From Pseudomonadota bacterium (GTDB lineage: Bacteria; Pseudomonadota; Alphaproteobacteria; Reyranellales; Reyranellaceae): a DNA stretch of 64,000 nucleotides. Under the pieces are notes generated by a model. It was not told where the DNA came from. It did not search any database and worked only from the letters and a program-made list of their open reading frames with translations. The first letter of the stretch is position 1. Every line of letters begins with the position of its first letter. The DNA lies in the NCBI GenBank assembly GCA_018242505.1, contig JAFEBU010000083.1:62001-126000 (forward strand), given 5' to 3'. Below are positions 7,384-16,328 of the stretch, piece after piece. The translations under genes were made by a program, and so were the position numbers.

Positions 7384-9783
7384 ATGTCCAAGGCCGCGCC
7401 ACCGACCGATGCGCCCCTGTCATCCCGCGAACTCGAGCTGATCGATGCCTGGTGGCGCGCCGCCAACTACCTGTCGGTCGGCCAGATCTACCTGTTGGAC
7501 AATCCGCTCCTGAAGCGACCGCTCGAACTCAAGGATATCAAGCCGCGACTGCTCGGCCACTGGGGCACGACTCCCGGCCTCAACTTCGTCTACGTGCATC
7601 TCAATCGCGCGATCAAGGCGCGGCAGCTCGACATGATCTACATCGCCGGGCCAGGCCATGGCGGCCCGGGCGTGGTCGCAAATGCCTGGCTTGAAGGCAC
7701 CTACAGCGAGATCTATCCCCACGTGCCGCAAACGGAAGCAGGGATGCAGCGCCTGTTCAAGCAGTTCAGCTTCCCGGGCGGCATCCCGAGTCACGCCGCA
7801 CCCGAGACACCCGGATCGATGCATGAAGGTGGCGAGCTCGGCTACTCGCTGTCGCATGCCTATGGCGCGGTGTTCGACAATCCCGGCCTGATCGCGAGCT
7901 GCGTGGTGGGCGACGGCGAGGCGGAGACCGGACCGCTTGCCACGTCGTGGCACTCCAACAAGTTCCTCGATCCGGCAACCGACGGTGCGGTGCTGCCGAT
8001 CCTGCATCTGAACGGCTACAAGATCGCCAACCCGACCATCCTCGCCCGCATCGGCCTCGACGAGCTCTGCAACCTGATGCTGGGCTATGGCCACGAACCG
8101 CATGTCGTCGAGGGCGACGATCCGAAGGTGGTGCACCAGCTCATGGCCACGACAGTCGACAAGGTCCTCGACAAGATCCATCTCCTCCAGCAGGAGGCCC
8201 GCGCGGGCCGGCTGAAGGAGCGTCCGCGCTGGCCCATGATCATCCTCAAGACGCCCAAGGGCTGGACCGGCCCAAAAGAGGTGGATGGGTTGCGCACGGA
8301 GGGCTTTTGGCGCTCACACCAAGTACCGATCGCCGACATGGCCAAGCCCGGCCATGTGAAACTCCTCGAACAATGGATGAAGAGCTACCGGCCGGAGGAG
8401 CTGTTTGACGACGGGGCGTTGAAGCCCGAGATCGCGGCACTCGCGCCATCCGGCGATCGACGCATGAGCGCCAATCCCCACGCCAATGGCACACTGCCGA
8501 TGCGCCCGCTCGACCTGCCCGATTTCCGCCAGTACGCAGTCGAAGTCGAGGCCCCCGGGAAGCCAACCGCCCAGGCAACCGCCGTGATGGCGGCCTTCCT
8601 GCGCGACATCCTCAGGGCGAGCGCCGCAAGCCGGAACTTCCGCGTCTTCGGGCCCGATGAGATCGCATCGAACCGCCTGTCGCACATCTTCGAGGCGACC
8701 GACCGGGCCTGGAACGCCGAACACCTGCCCTATGACGACCATCTGGCACCCGACGGCAGGGCCATGGAGATCCTGTCGGAGCATACCTGCCAGGGATGGC
8801 TCGAAGGCTATCTGCTCACCGGCCGGCACGGTGTCTTCACCTGCTACGAAGCCTTCATCCATATCGTCGATTCCATGCTCAACCAGCACGCCAAATGGCT
8901 GAAGACGATCCGGGAAATCCCCTGGCGACGTCCCATTCCCTCGCTCAACTATCTCCTCACCTCACACGTCTGGCGCCAGGATCACAACGGCTTCAGCCAC
9001 CAGGATCCGGGGTTCATTGACTATGTCTGCAACAAGAAGGCTGAGATCGTACGCGTCTATCTGCCGCCCGACGGCAACTCCCTTCTGTTCGTCATGGATC
9101 ATTGCCTGCGCAGCTGGAGCCGCATCAACGTGATCGTCGCGGGCAAGCAGCCGCAGCCACAGTGGATGTCGATGGACGCCACCATCAAACACTGCTCCGC
9201 CGGGATCGGCATGTGGGAATGGGCGAGCACGGATCGCGGCGCCGAGCCCGACGTGGTGATGGCCTGCGCCGGCGACGTCCCCACCCTTGAGACCCTGGCG
9301 GCTGTCGACCTGCTGCGCCGGCACATTCCCGGCCTCAAGATCCGGGTCGTCAATATCGTCGACCTGATGACGCTCCAGCCGCCCGAACGGCATCCGCATG
9401 GCCTGCCGGACCGCGACTTCGACGCCCTGTTCACGACCGATCGACCGGTGATCTTCGCCTACCATGGCTATCCGGCGCTCATCCATCGCCTCACCTACCG
9501 CCGGGCCAATCACGACAACTTCCACGTCCACGGCTACAACGAGGAAGGCACGACCACGACGCCCTTCGACATGGTGGTCCGCAACAAGCTCGACCGTTTC
9601 CATCTGGCGGCCGACGCGATCGACCGGGTGCCGAAGCTCGCCACGCTCGCCGCCTACGCAAAACAGGCGATCCGCGACAAGCTGACCGAGCATTCCGCCT
9701 ATATCCGCCAGCACGGCGAGGACATGCCTGACGTGAGGGAATGGCACTGGACGCCGGTCGATCCGGATCGGGCCGGCGGCTGA
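7384..9783 (+). CDS. xfp: Xylulose-5-phosphate/fructose-6-phosphate phosphoketolase
   Basis: A 799-residue thiamine-diphosphate enzyme that splits xylulose 5-phosphate (or fructose 6-phosphate) with phosphate to give acetyl phosphate and a shortened sugar phosphate. Phosphoketolase signatures EGGELGYSLSHAYG and GDGEAETGPLATSWH are clear, and the length is standard. The ATG at 7384 (MSKAAPPTDAP) follows an AAGGAGA ribosome-binding sequence. A much longer frame upstream is only a shadow of ackA. It forms an operon with ackA, giving a phosphoketolase-acetate kinase route. Confidence 0.96.
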   Translation: MSKAAPPTDAPLSSRELELIDAWWRAANYLSVGQIYLLDNPLLKRPLELKDIKPRLLGHWGTTPGLNFVYVHLNRAIKARQLDMIYIAGPGHGGPGVVANAWLEGTYSEIYPHVPQTEAGMQRLFKQFSFPGGIPSHAAPETPGSMHEGGELGYSLSHAYGAVFDNPGLIASCVVGDGEAETGPLATSWHSNKFLDPATDGAVLPILHLNGYKIANPTILARIGLDELCNLMLGYGHEPHVVEGDDPKVVHQLMATTVDKVLDKIHLLQQEARAGRLKERPRWPMIILKTPKGWTGPKEVDGLRTEGFWRSHQVPIADMAKPGHVKLLEQWMKSYRPEELFDDGALKPEIAALAPSGDRRMSANPHANGTLPMRPLDLPDFRQYAVEVEAPGKPTAQATAVMAAFLRDILRASAASRNFRVFGPDEIASNRLSHIFEATDRAWNAEHLPYDDHLAPDGRAMEILSEHTCQGWLEGYLLTGRHGVFTCYEAFIHIVDSMLNQHAKWLKTIREIPWRRPIPSLNYLLTSHVWRQDHNGFSHQDPGFIDYVCNKKAEIVRVYLPPDGNSLLFVMDHCLRSWSRINVIVAGKQPQPQWMSMDATIKHCSAGIGMWEWASTDRGAEPDVVMACAGDVPTLETLAAVDLLRRHIPGLKIRVVNIVDLMTLQPPERHPHGLPDRDFDALFTTDRPVIFAYHGYPALIHRLTYRRANHDNFHVHGYNEEGTTTTPFDMVVRNKLDRFHLAADAIDRVPKLATLAAYAKQAIRDKLTEHSAYIRQHGEDMPDVREWHWTPVDPDRAGG

Positions 9784-9792
9784 AGTCAGGCG

Positions 9793-9831
9793 GCGCCGAT
9801 ACTTTCACCAGCAGCGCCGATACCTTCACTA
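9793..9831. repeat. Two 18-bp near-identical direct repeats, 21-bp period
   Basis: GCGCCGATACTTTCACCA at 9793-9810 recurs as GCGCCGATACCTTCACTA at 9814-9831, with 16 of 18 bases identical. The centre-to-centre distance is two helical turns. The repeats lie in the 126-bp gap between xfp and the response regulator gene, so a tandem protein-binding site is possible but unproven. Confidence 0.5.
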
Positions 9832-9909
9832 CAAGTGGGCGCTTGACGTTCTGCTTGCCGGGCCAAGAGTATCCTTGTCTGGTCCATTCCGACGCGGACG
9901 CGGTGTTCA

Positions 9910-10749
9910 ATGAGTTCAATGAATAAGTCGGTCAAGAGTCCCGCCGAACGAGGCGAAATTGATGTCCTGGTCGTGGATGACGATGCCGATGCCGTCACCG
10001 AACTCATGGACTATCTCGCCCGCGCCCGGTTGCAATGCCGATCGGCGCCGGACGGTGGGGCGGCGTTGCAGCTTCTCGCGGACGGCGTCCGCCCGCAGGT
10101 CGTGGTCTCCGATCTCCAGATGCCCAAGCTCAACGGCATGGAGTTCGTCGATCGTCTCGGCCGACTGCCGGGCATGGAGCGGCCGGAGGTCATCTTTGTC
10201 AGTGGGCATGCCGGCTTCGACGATGCCGTCGCGGCGTTGCGCCTGGGTGCACGCGACATGCTGACCAAGCCCGTGGATGGCCCGAAACTCGTGCAGGCCA
10301 TCAGGTCGGCTCAGCTTACGCGGCAGCTTCGGAGCATTCCGGCGACCGACCCTCCCGGTGATGCGGCAAGGACGGCAACGCCCTCCCAGACGGCAGATCC
10401 GTCGCAGCGCCGGCGCGAGGCACTCAAGGATCTGAAGGCGATGCGGCGCCTGCGCAGCCGGTATTTTCCGTCCGATCTTTTTTCCGACCCCTGTTGGGAG
10501 ATGCTGCTCGACCTCTACGACGCACATCTCTCCCGCGCCGAGGTGACAGTCACCAGCCTCGGCGCAGCTTCTGGCGTACCGCAGACAACGGCATTGCGGC
10601 GTATGGACACTTTGCAAAGTCACGGCCTGATCTCGCGGTCCGACGACAAGGACGACCAGAGGCGCACGATCATCAGGCTGACGCCGGCAGGTCTCGCCGC
10701 GGTCGAGCGCTTCTTCGAGACCTACCTAGGACGCCGCACGGCCGGGTGA
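9910..10749 (+). CDS. Response regulator with MarR-type winged-helix output domain
   Basis: Residues about 17-135 form a receiver domain: the acidic pocket DDD at 23-25, phospho-acceptor Asp68 in VVSDLQMP, a switch serine (FVSGH) and Lys near 120 in LTKPVDG. After a disordered linker, residues about 165-275 form a MarR-like winged helix (LSRAEVTVTSLGAASGVPQT, then SRSDDKDDQRRTIIRLTPAG). Pairing a receiver with a MarR domain is uncommon. No sensor kinase lies nearby, so its input is unknown. It may regulate the neighbouring ackA-xfp genes, but nothing in the sequence proves that. Confidence 0.85.
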   Translation: MSSMNKSVKSPAERGEIDVLVVDDDADAVTELMDYLARARLQCRSAPDGGAALQLLADGVRPQVVVSDLQMPKLNGMEFVDRLGRLPGMERPEVIFVSGHAGFDDAVAALRLGARDMLTKPVDGPKLVQAIRSAQLTRQLRSIPATDPPGDAARTATPSQTADPSQRRREALKDLKAMRRLRSRYFPSDLFSDPCWEMLLDLYDAHLSRAEVTVTSLGAASGVPQTTALRRMDTLQSHGLISRSDDKDDQRRTIIRLTPAGLAAVERFFETYLGRRTAG

Positions 10750-10888
10750 TGCCGGCAATATTGGGGGAGCGAGAGAGAAGAACCCCCAAGACCTTGACGA
10801 CGAGGCGGCACTGCAACGCCATGCATCGCCCGCTGTTGAATCTTCAAAAGCACCAGTCCACCGCTTTTGATCGATCGAGGGATGCACC

Positions 10889-11095
10889 ATGGCACACCAA
10901 CCCACGTCTTCGCCCGAGATGGAATACGAGCGCCTGAATCCCGGCGGCGGCCCGCCCGGCCAGCAGGAGGAGCGCAAGTCCAAGAAGAACCCCAAGACGA
11001 CACGCGATGACGGCGGCGCCAACATCCCGGGCAGCCAGAATGCCGACCTGAAAGGGCCAAAGCCCGGGCGCGGGCCCAAGGGCGCCAGCACCTGA
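10889..11095 (+). CDS. Small polar protein, function unknown
   Basis: A 68-residue hydrophilic protein rich in G, P, K and N (EYERLNPGGGPPGQQEE, KSKKNPKTTRDDGG). It has no hydrophobic segment and no recognised domain and is probably disordered. An AGGGATG-type purine stretch precedes the ATG, and codon usage resembles its neighbours. It stands alone between the response regulator and the convergent cupin gene. Confidence 0.5.
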   Translation: MAHQPTSSPEMEYERLNPGGGPPGQQEERKSKKNPKTTRDDGGANIPGSQNADLKGPKPGRGPKGAST

Positions 11096-11106
11096 AAAGG
11101 GCCGGA

Positions 11107-11664
11107 TCAGTTCCAGTAGTCGGCAAGGGGTCCGCTTGGCCCGTAAAGCGGATCGGTTCGAGGAGCGGGCACGCGCGCAATACGGGCTCGCGCCTCGGGA
11201 TCGTTCGCCTCGTTCGGCTGCACCTGATCGTACTTGCCGTCCGGCGGGTAGGCGCCGACGACCTGGAGGCCGTGGCCCGCGCCGATGCGCTGATGTCCGG
11301 TGCCGGCCGGAAGGACCACCACATCGCCGGCCTTCACGGCAAGGATCTCCCCTTTCGCGCCGCCGAATTGCACGCGCGCCTCGCCATGCGCGATGCCGAG
11401 CACTTCATGGGTCTGGGTATGGAAGTGCAGGAAATCGAAAATCCCGTTGCGCCAGCCCTCGCCCCAGCCGTTGGCGGCGAAGATCTTCTCGAACACGGCC
11501 GCCGGATCGCGCTCCGCCTGCACGGCAATGACATCCCGGTAGAGCAGCATCGGAAACACCGGATTGTTCGGCGTCCGGCCGTCATCCTGGAACAGGAACC
11601 GTTCCGGCTTGCGGGCGCGGATCGAGGACCCTGCCGTCCGCATCGGCTCATCCGTCATCGGCAT
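11107..11664 (-). CDS. Cupin-fold protein
   Basis: A 185-residue protein with a single cupin barrel over roughly residues 55-150. Metal-binding-type residues are visible (FLHFHTQTHEVLGIAHGEARVQFGG, then AGDVVVLPAGTGHQRIG), giving an H-x-H-x(4)-H-E first motif and a G-x5-P-x-G-x2-H second motif. The family name is cupin, and this version is often annotated as YjlB-like. AAGGAGATCGAC precedes the chosen ATG at 11664. It sits 55 bp downstream of the sulfatase on the same strand. The substrate is unknown. Confidence 0.8.
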   Translation of the reverse strand: MPMTDEPMRTAGSSIRARKPERFLFQDDGRTPNNPVFPMLLYRDVIAVQAERDPAAVFEKIFAANGWGEGWRNGIFDFLHFHTQTHEVLGIAHGEARVQFGGAKGEILAVKAGDVVVLPAGTGHQRIGAGHGLQVVGAYPPDGKYDQVQPNEANDPEARARIARVPAPRTDPLYGPSGPLADYWN

Positions 11665-11719
11665 GTCGATCTCCTTGCTCGATACCCGATAGAGGAACGC
11701 CCCTATCGGGCCGCGGTTT

Positions 11720-13978
11720 CTATTCGCGGGCAAGCGCGGCCGACGCCGCCGACGGCCCGTCGAGCGCCTGGTCGTCGTCGAGGACGACCGTCACCTTGCG
11801 CAATCTGCCGGTGAAGGGGAATGGCGCCTCGTAGTGCGACACCGGGCTGCCACGGTCGCGTCCGATATCGAGGCCCGACCATGAGATGAAGCTGATGAAG
11901 CCGAGCTGCGCCTCGAACCCGCCGGCCGGAGCGCCGTCGATCAGCAAGGTCGCGACGTTGATCCCCTTGTTACGCCGCATGCGCAGCCCGAGACGTCGAT
12001 TTCCGGCGGGCACGGGACGGTCGGACACGGCGACATGGTGCGCGCCACCAACATTCATGTCGTAGGTCAGTCGGTTGTCCTTCACATAGAGCGAGTAGCC
12101 GCAGGTCATGTCGCCGTGGGCGATCAGGACGCCCTCGGTCGCCGCATCGTCGATACGTACATCGGCCTCGATCGTGTAGGTGCGGCTCCTGACGTCGGGC
12201 GCCACGTCCGTCGGCACATGGCCCATGCCGGCATGGAACACGAATCTGTTGCGCGGCCCGTGGAAGCGCCTGGCGTTGTCGGCGAAGCGCGGTCCGAAGC
12301 GGTCGTCGAGCGGCAGGACCTGATGGCGTTCCGCCTGCCGCCACCATTCCTCGATCATCGCCGTCAGCCGCCCGGCTTCCGCGCCGGCAAGATCGTTGGT
12401 CTCGGAGAAGTCCTCGTCGAGATGGAACAGCTCCCACTGGTCCTGGTCGAAGGCTTTGCCCGATGGATGGTAGGCGACGGCCTTCCAGCCGTTCTGCCAA
12501 AGGCCGCGATGGCCAAACATCTCGAAATATTGCGGCGACGACTTGGCCGGCGCGGCGGCGTCCGTGAGACTCCTGGCAAAACTCGCGCCCTCGATCGGCA
12601 TCTGGGCGACGCCATTGATCGTCGCGGGCGGCTCGACGCCCACCACCTCGAGCAATGTCGGGACGAGGTCGCAGGCGTGGCAGAACTGCGGGCGCAACTC
12701 GCCACGGGCCGGCAAGCCCTTGGGCCAGGAGATGACCAGCGGATCTCGGATGCCGCCGCCATGGGTATTCTGCTTGTAGCGCCGCAGTGGCGTGTTGGCG
12801 GCCATCGCCCAACCCAGGGGGAAGTTGGAGTGCGTGTCCGGGCCGCCGATATCGTCGATGCGCGCGATCTTCTCCTCGATCGGCTCGCGCCGCAGATTGT
12901 ACGGCCCCATGGCGTTGACCATGCCGAGAGGTCCACCCTCCTGGCTGGCGCCGTTGTCGGACATGACGATGATCATCGTGTTGTCGAGCTGGCCGGCTTG
13001 CTCGAGGAACGTCACCAGCCGGGCAAGATGCTGGTCGGCATGCTCCAGCATGGCGGCATAGGCGGCCTGCAGGCGCGTATAGAGACGGCGCTCACCCTCC
13101 GGCAGGTCGGCCCATGGCCGCACCAGGTCGTTGCGCGGCGGCAGACGTGTGTCCTTCGGGACGATTCCGGTTTGCTTCTGGCGCGCGAGCCGCCGGTCGC
13201 GCTCGATGTCCCAGCCTTCGGCGAAGAGCGCGTCGTACTTGCGGATGAGATCGGACGGCGCCTGGTGCGGCGCATGGCAGGCGCCGAAAGCCAACCAGGT
13301 GAGCCAGGGCACTTCGGCATTGTCGGCGACATGGTCGGCAAGATAGCGGATGCCCTGGTCGACCAGGTCCGCCGTCAGGTGATAGCCCGAGGCGAAGGTG
13401 CCCGGAGGATCGACCGGCGTGTTGTCGCGCACCAGCTCGGGTGCATACTGGTCGGTCTCGGCATCCATGAAGCCGTAGTAGCGATCGAAGCCGCGGCCCA
13501 GCGGCCAGCCGTCGAACGGCCCCGTCGCCCCCGATTCGGTGAGCGGCGTCACGTGCCACTTGCCCAGCATGTAGTTGCGATAGCCGTGCGGGCGCAGCAT
13601 CTCGGCCAGCGTCCCGGCCTCGCGCGCGATCTTGCCGCGATAGCCGGGATAGCCCGAATCGAAATTGGCGAGGCACCCCACGCCGACCGAATGATGGTTG
13701 CGGCCGGTGAGCAGCGCCGCCCGCGTGGTCGAGCACATCGCCGTCGTATGGAAACCGGTGTAGCGCAGGCCGCGGCCGGCGAGGGCGTCGATCGTCGGCG
13801 TCGAGATCGGCGAGCCGTAGCAGCCGAGATCGGAAAAGCCGACATCGTCGAACAGCACGACCAGGATGTTGGGCGCACCCTGGCCGCCGAGGCCTGCCGG
13901 CCGTTTCGGGGCCTCCGGCCAGAAAGGCTGCGACTCGCCCACCGTCTTGCCGATCCTGCTGCCCACCTTGGCCGCCAT
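11720..13978 (-). CDS. Arylsulfatase-family sulfatase
   Basis: A 752-residue type I sulfatase that would hydrolyse sulfate esters. The metal-site motif DDVGFSDLGCYG lies near residues 44-55. The formylglycine motif is C82-S-T-T-R86 followed by AALLTGRNHHS, so the usual C-x-P-x-R proline is threonine. A second metal cluster, IVMSDNGASQEGG, is near the middle. The last ~150 residues look like a beta-rich accessory domain. No signal peptide is visible, so it is probably cytoplasmic. It may share an operon with the cupin gene. The natural substrate is unknown. Confidence 0.9.
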   Translation of the reverse strand: MAAKVGSRIGKTVGESQPFWPEAPKRPAGLGGQGAPNILVVLFDDVGFSDLGCYGSPISTPTIDALAGRGLRYTGFHTTAMCSTTRAALLTGRNHHSVGVGCLANFDSGYPGYRGKIAREAGTLAEMLRPHGYRNYMLGKWHVTPLTESGATGPFDGWPLGRGFDRYYGFMDAETDQYAPELVRDNTPVDPPGTFASGYHLTADLVDQGIRYLADHVADNAEVPWLTWLAFGACHAPHQAPSDLIRKYDALFAEGWDIERDRRLARQKQTGIVPKDTRLPPRNDLVRPWADLPEGERRLYTRLQAAYAAMLEHADQHLARLVTFLEQAGQLDNTMIIVMSDNGASQEGGPLGMVNAMGPYNLRREPIEEKIARIDDIGGPDTHSNFPLGWAMAANTPLRRYKQNTHGGGIRDPLVISWPKGLPARGELRPQFCHACDLVPTLLEVVGVEPPATINGVAQMPIEGASFARSLTDAAAPAKSSPQYFEMFGHRGLWQNGWKAVAYHPSGKAFDQDQWELFHLDEDFSETNDLAGAEAGRLTAMIEEWWRQAERHQVLPLDDRFGPRFADNARRFHGPRNRFVFHAGMGHVPTDVAPDVRSRTYTIEADVRIDDAATEGVLIAHGDMTCGYSLYVKDNRLTYDMNVGGAHHVAVSDRPVPAGNRRLGLRMRRNKGINVATLLIDGAPAGGFEAQLGFISFISWSGLDIGRDRGSPVSHYEAPFPFTGRLRKVTVVLDDDQALDGPSAASAALARE

Positions 13979-14067
13979 CCCTTGTCTCCCTTCGTTTCAG
14001 CCCTTGTCCGACAGTAGGCTGGCGCGATCAACCTTGTCGCCCGTTCGGTCGCGAGCTAGGGAACGTC

Positions 14068-14832
14068 ATGGCTCAGTTCACATCCGACGGGCTATCGCTC
14101 GCCTACGATGATTTCGGCCCGCCTGACGCGCGCAAGGCCATCGTGCTGGTGCATGGCTTTTCGGCCAATCGCTACGAGAACTGGAAGCGCATGGGCTGGT
14201 ACGATGCGCTGGCGGCAAAGGGCTTGCGCGGACTTGCTTTCGACAATCGCGGCCACGGCGAAAGCGCCAAGCCGCACGAGCCGGAGAAATATGCCCGCGA
14301 GGCCATGGCGCGCGACGTCTTCGCGCTGATGGACCATGCCGGCGTCGAACGGGCCCATCTCCTCGGCTTCTCGATGGGATCGCACATCGCCCTCACCGCC
14401 GCGCTGATCGACGGCGGGCGCGTCGACCATCTCGTCGTGAGCGGCGTCGGCGGCAGGCTCTTCGAGCCGGCGCGCGATCCCGACGCCATGGCCCAGGCCA
14501 TGGAAGCGCCGTCGCCCGAGGCGATCGCCGATCCGATGCTGAAAAGCTTCCGTCATTTCGCCGACGAGCAGAAGGAGGATCGCCTTGCATTGGCCGCCTG
14601 TTCGCGCGGGCCGCGACAGCCGCTGACGCCGGAAGCGCTGGGCACGATCCGGCGGCCGACCCTGGTGGTCGCCGGGATGCGCGACCAGCTTGCCGGCCCC
14701 CCTCAAGGCCTGGCCGACACCATCCCGGGCGCCAAGGCCGTCGCCGTGCCGGGCTGCGACCACTTCTCCCTGATCGGCCATGGCCTCTTCAAGGCGAGCG
14801 TGTTCGACTTCTTCGACGGCTGGCTCGATTGA
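14068..14832 (+). CDS. Alpha/beta hydrolase
   Basis: A 254-residue alpha/beta-hydrolase. It has the oxyanion motif VLVHGFSAN, the FDNRGHGESAKP strand-turn, the nucleophile elbow G-F-S-M-G-S and a C-terminal catalytic His (CDHFSLIGH). An acidic residue near 210 (AGMRDQL) completes the likely triad. It is divergent from the sulfatase and one base upstream of the tag-like gene, so it probably heads the three-gene operon. The substrate is not predictable. Confidence 0.85.
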   Translation: MAQFTSDGLSLAYDDFGPPDARKAIVLVHGFSANRYENWKRMGWYDALAAKGLRGLAFDNRGHGESAKPHEPEKYAREAMARDVFALMDHAGVERAHLLGFSMGSHIALTAALIDGGRVDHLVVSGVGGRLFEPARDPDAMAQAMEAPSPEAIADPMLKSFRHFADEQKEDRLALAACSRGPRQPLTPEALGTIRRPTLVVAGMRDQLAGPPQGLADTIPGAKAVAVPGCDHFSLIGHGLFKASVFDFFDGWLD

Positions 14833-14833
14833 C

Positions 14834-15553
14834 ATGGCGAAAGTCCCGTTCAAGCGCATCCGCGAACGTGCGGCCCAACGCAAAGGCGGCGAGAAGGTCC
14901 TGGCGAGCCTCCTGCCCAAGAAACCAGACCACAAGGCGTTGGCCAAGCTCGGCGACGATCGCGTCCTTTCGGAAATGGCCTGCCGTGTATTCTCTGCCGG
15001 CTTCGTCTGGGACGTGATCGACAAGAAATGGCCGGGCTTCGAGGAAGCCTTTCTCCAGTTCAACCCCAAGCGCCTCCTGTTCCAACCCGCCGAGTTCTGG
15101 GAGAAGCTTGCCTCCGACAAGCGCATCGTGCGCAACCCGCAGAAGATCCGCTCGGTGCGCGAGAACGCGAAGTTCGTAACCGATGTCGCGGCCGAACATG
15201 GAAGCTTCGGCAAGTTCATGGCCGAATGGCCGGTGGAAGATCAGATGGGCCTCCTGGACGTGCTCGCCAAGCGCGGGGCGCGGCTGGGCGGTCATAGCGG
15301 CCAGTACCTGCTGCGCTTCCTCGGCTGGGATGCCTTCGTGCTCTCGCACGACGTGCTGCTCTGCCTGCGCGATTCGGGTGTGCCGCTCAGCGCGACGGCG
15401 ACATCGAAGAAGGATTTGCGCGCAGTCCAAGCCCAGTTCAACGCCTGGCGGACGGAGAGCGGATTGCCGATGACCCACATTTCGCGCATCTGCGCTCTGT
15501 CGATCGGCGAGAACCATGACGTCGCGCGCCTGCAGGAGGTCATGCAGCTATGA
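14834..15553 (+). CDS. DNA-3-methyladenine glycosylase I (Tag-like)
   Basis: A 239-residue helix-hairpin-helix glycosylase of the Tag family, which excises 3-methyladenine from alkylated DNA. Family features are visible over residues 40-200: RVFSAGFVWDVIDKKWPGFEEAF, KIRSVRENAKFV, and the SGQYLLRFLGWDAFVLSHDV segment. The N-terminus lacks the zinc-site cysteine seen in E. coli Tag, which is typical of this shorter-headed alphaproteobacterial subgroup. The ATG at 14834 is preferred over an upstream in-frame ATG that overlaps the hydrolase. The end overlaps the next gene by four bases. Confidence 0.85.
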   Translation: MAKVPFKRIRERAAQRKGGEKVLASLLPKKPDHKALAKLGDDRVLSEMACRVFSAGFVWDVIDKKWPGFEEAFLQFNPKRLLFQPAEFWEKLASDKRIVRNPQKIRSVRENAKFVTDVAAEHGSFGKFMAEWPVEDQMGLLDVLAKRGARLGGHSGQYLLRFLGWDAFVLSHDVLLCLRDSGVPLSATATSKKDLRAVQAQFNAWRTESGLPMTHISRICALSIGENHDVARLQEVMQL

Positions 15554-16290
15554 CGGAGCTGCTGCTGATCAATCCCAACACGACGGCGTCGATCACCAAT
15601 CTCGTCCTGAAGACGGCCAGGCGGTTCGCCGGTAAAGACACGACCCTGCGCGCTGTCACGGGAGCGTTCGGTCTGCGTTATGTCGCCTCGCGCGCGGCCT
15701 ATGCCATTGCCGGGCATGCCGCCCTCGATGCCTTGGCGAAAGACAGGGGACGGAAAGATGCGGTGGTGCTGGCCTGCTTCGGCGATCCCGGCCTCGCGGC
15801 ACTGAAGGAGATCGCCAGGGTGCCGGTGGTCGGCATGGCCGAGGCATCGATCCTGCAGGCCTGCACGCTCGGCCGGCGCTTCTCGATCGTCACCGGTGGT
15901 GAGCGCTGGAAACCGATGTTGGAGGAGTTCGTGGCGAGCCAGGGCCTCGCTTCGCGCCTTGCTTCCGTGCGTACCGTGGCGCCGACCGGCGCCGCCATCG
16001 CCCGCAATCCCAAAGCGGCGATGGCGCTGCTGGCCAAGGGTTGCCGGGCGTGCGTGACCGAAGATCGAGCCGATGTCGTCATCCTGGGAGGCGCCGGCCT
16101 CGCCGGCCTCGCCGCCAAACTCAAGGACACGGTCGACGTGCCGCTGCTCGACGGCGTCGCCTGCGCCCTGTCGATGGCCGAGGCCCTGGCCGGCCAAGCG
16201 CCGGCGAAGGCCAGGGCAGGGGCTTTCTCGACACCGGCGCCAGTCGAGAGCGTCGGCCTGTCGCCCGCCCTCGCCCGCTTGCTGGGCTAG
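15550..16290 (+). CDS. Asp/Glu (hydantoin) racemase family protein
   Basis: A 246-residue racemase of the aspartate/glutamate/hydantoin superfamily. It begins LLLINPNTTASIT, the characteristic opening of hydantoin racemases. A catalytic cysteine is in VVLACFGDPG near residue 75. The second position expected in the CTEDRADVVILGGAG region reads ILGGAG, where hydantoin racemases usually have a LGCAG cysteine, so the second acid/base cysteine appears to be missing. Activity may therefore differ. It is translationally coupled (ATGA) to the Tag-like gene. Confidence 0.8.
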   Translation: MTELLLINPNTTASITNLVLKTARRFAGKDTTLRAVTGAFGLRYVASRAAYAIAGHAALDALAKDRGRKDAVVLACFGDPGLAALKEIARVPVVGMAEASILQACTLGRRFSIVTGGERWKPMLEEFVASQGLASRLASVRTVAPTGAAIARNPKAAMALLAKGCRACVTEDRADVVILGGAGLAGLAAKLKDTVDVPLLDGVACALSMAEALAGQAPAKARAGAFSTPAPVESVGLSPALARLLG

Positions 16291-16328
16291 CTTCCGAAAA
16301 ACCCTAGACTTCTCACGGTTTCTCACTT

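Noticed and set aside
9843..9848. TTGACG as a promoter -35 element for the response regulator
   Set aside because: No acceptable -10 element lies at the right distance.
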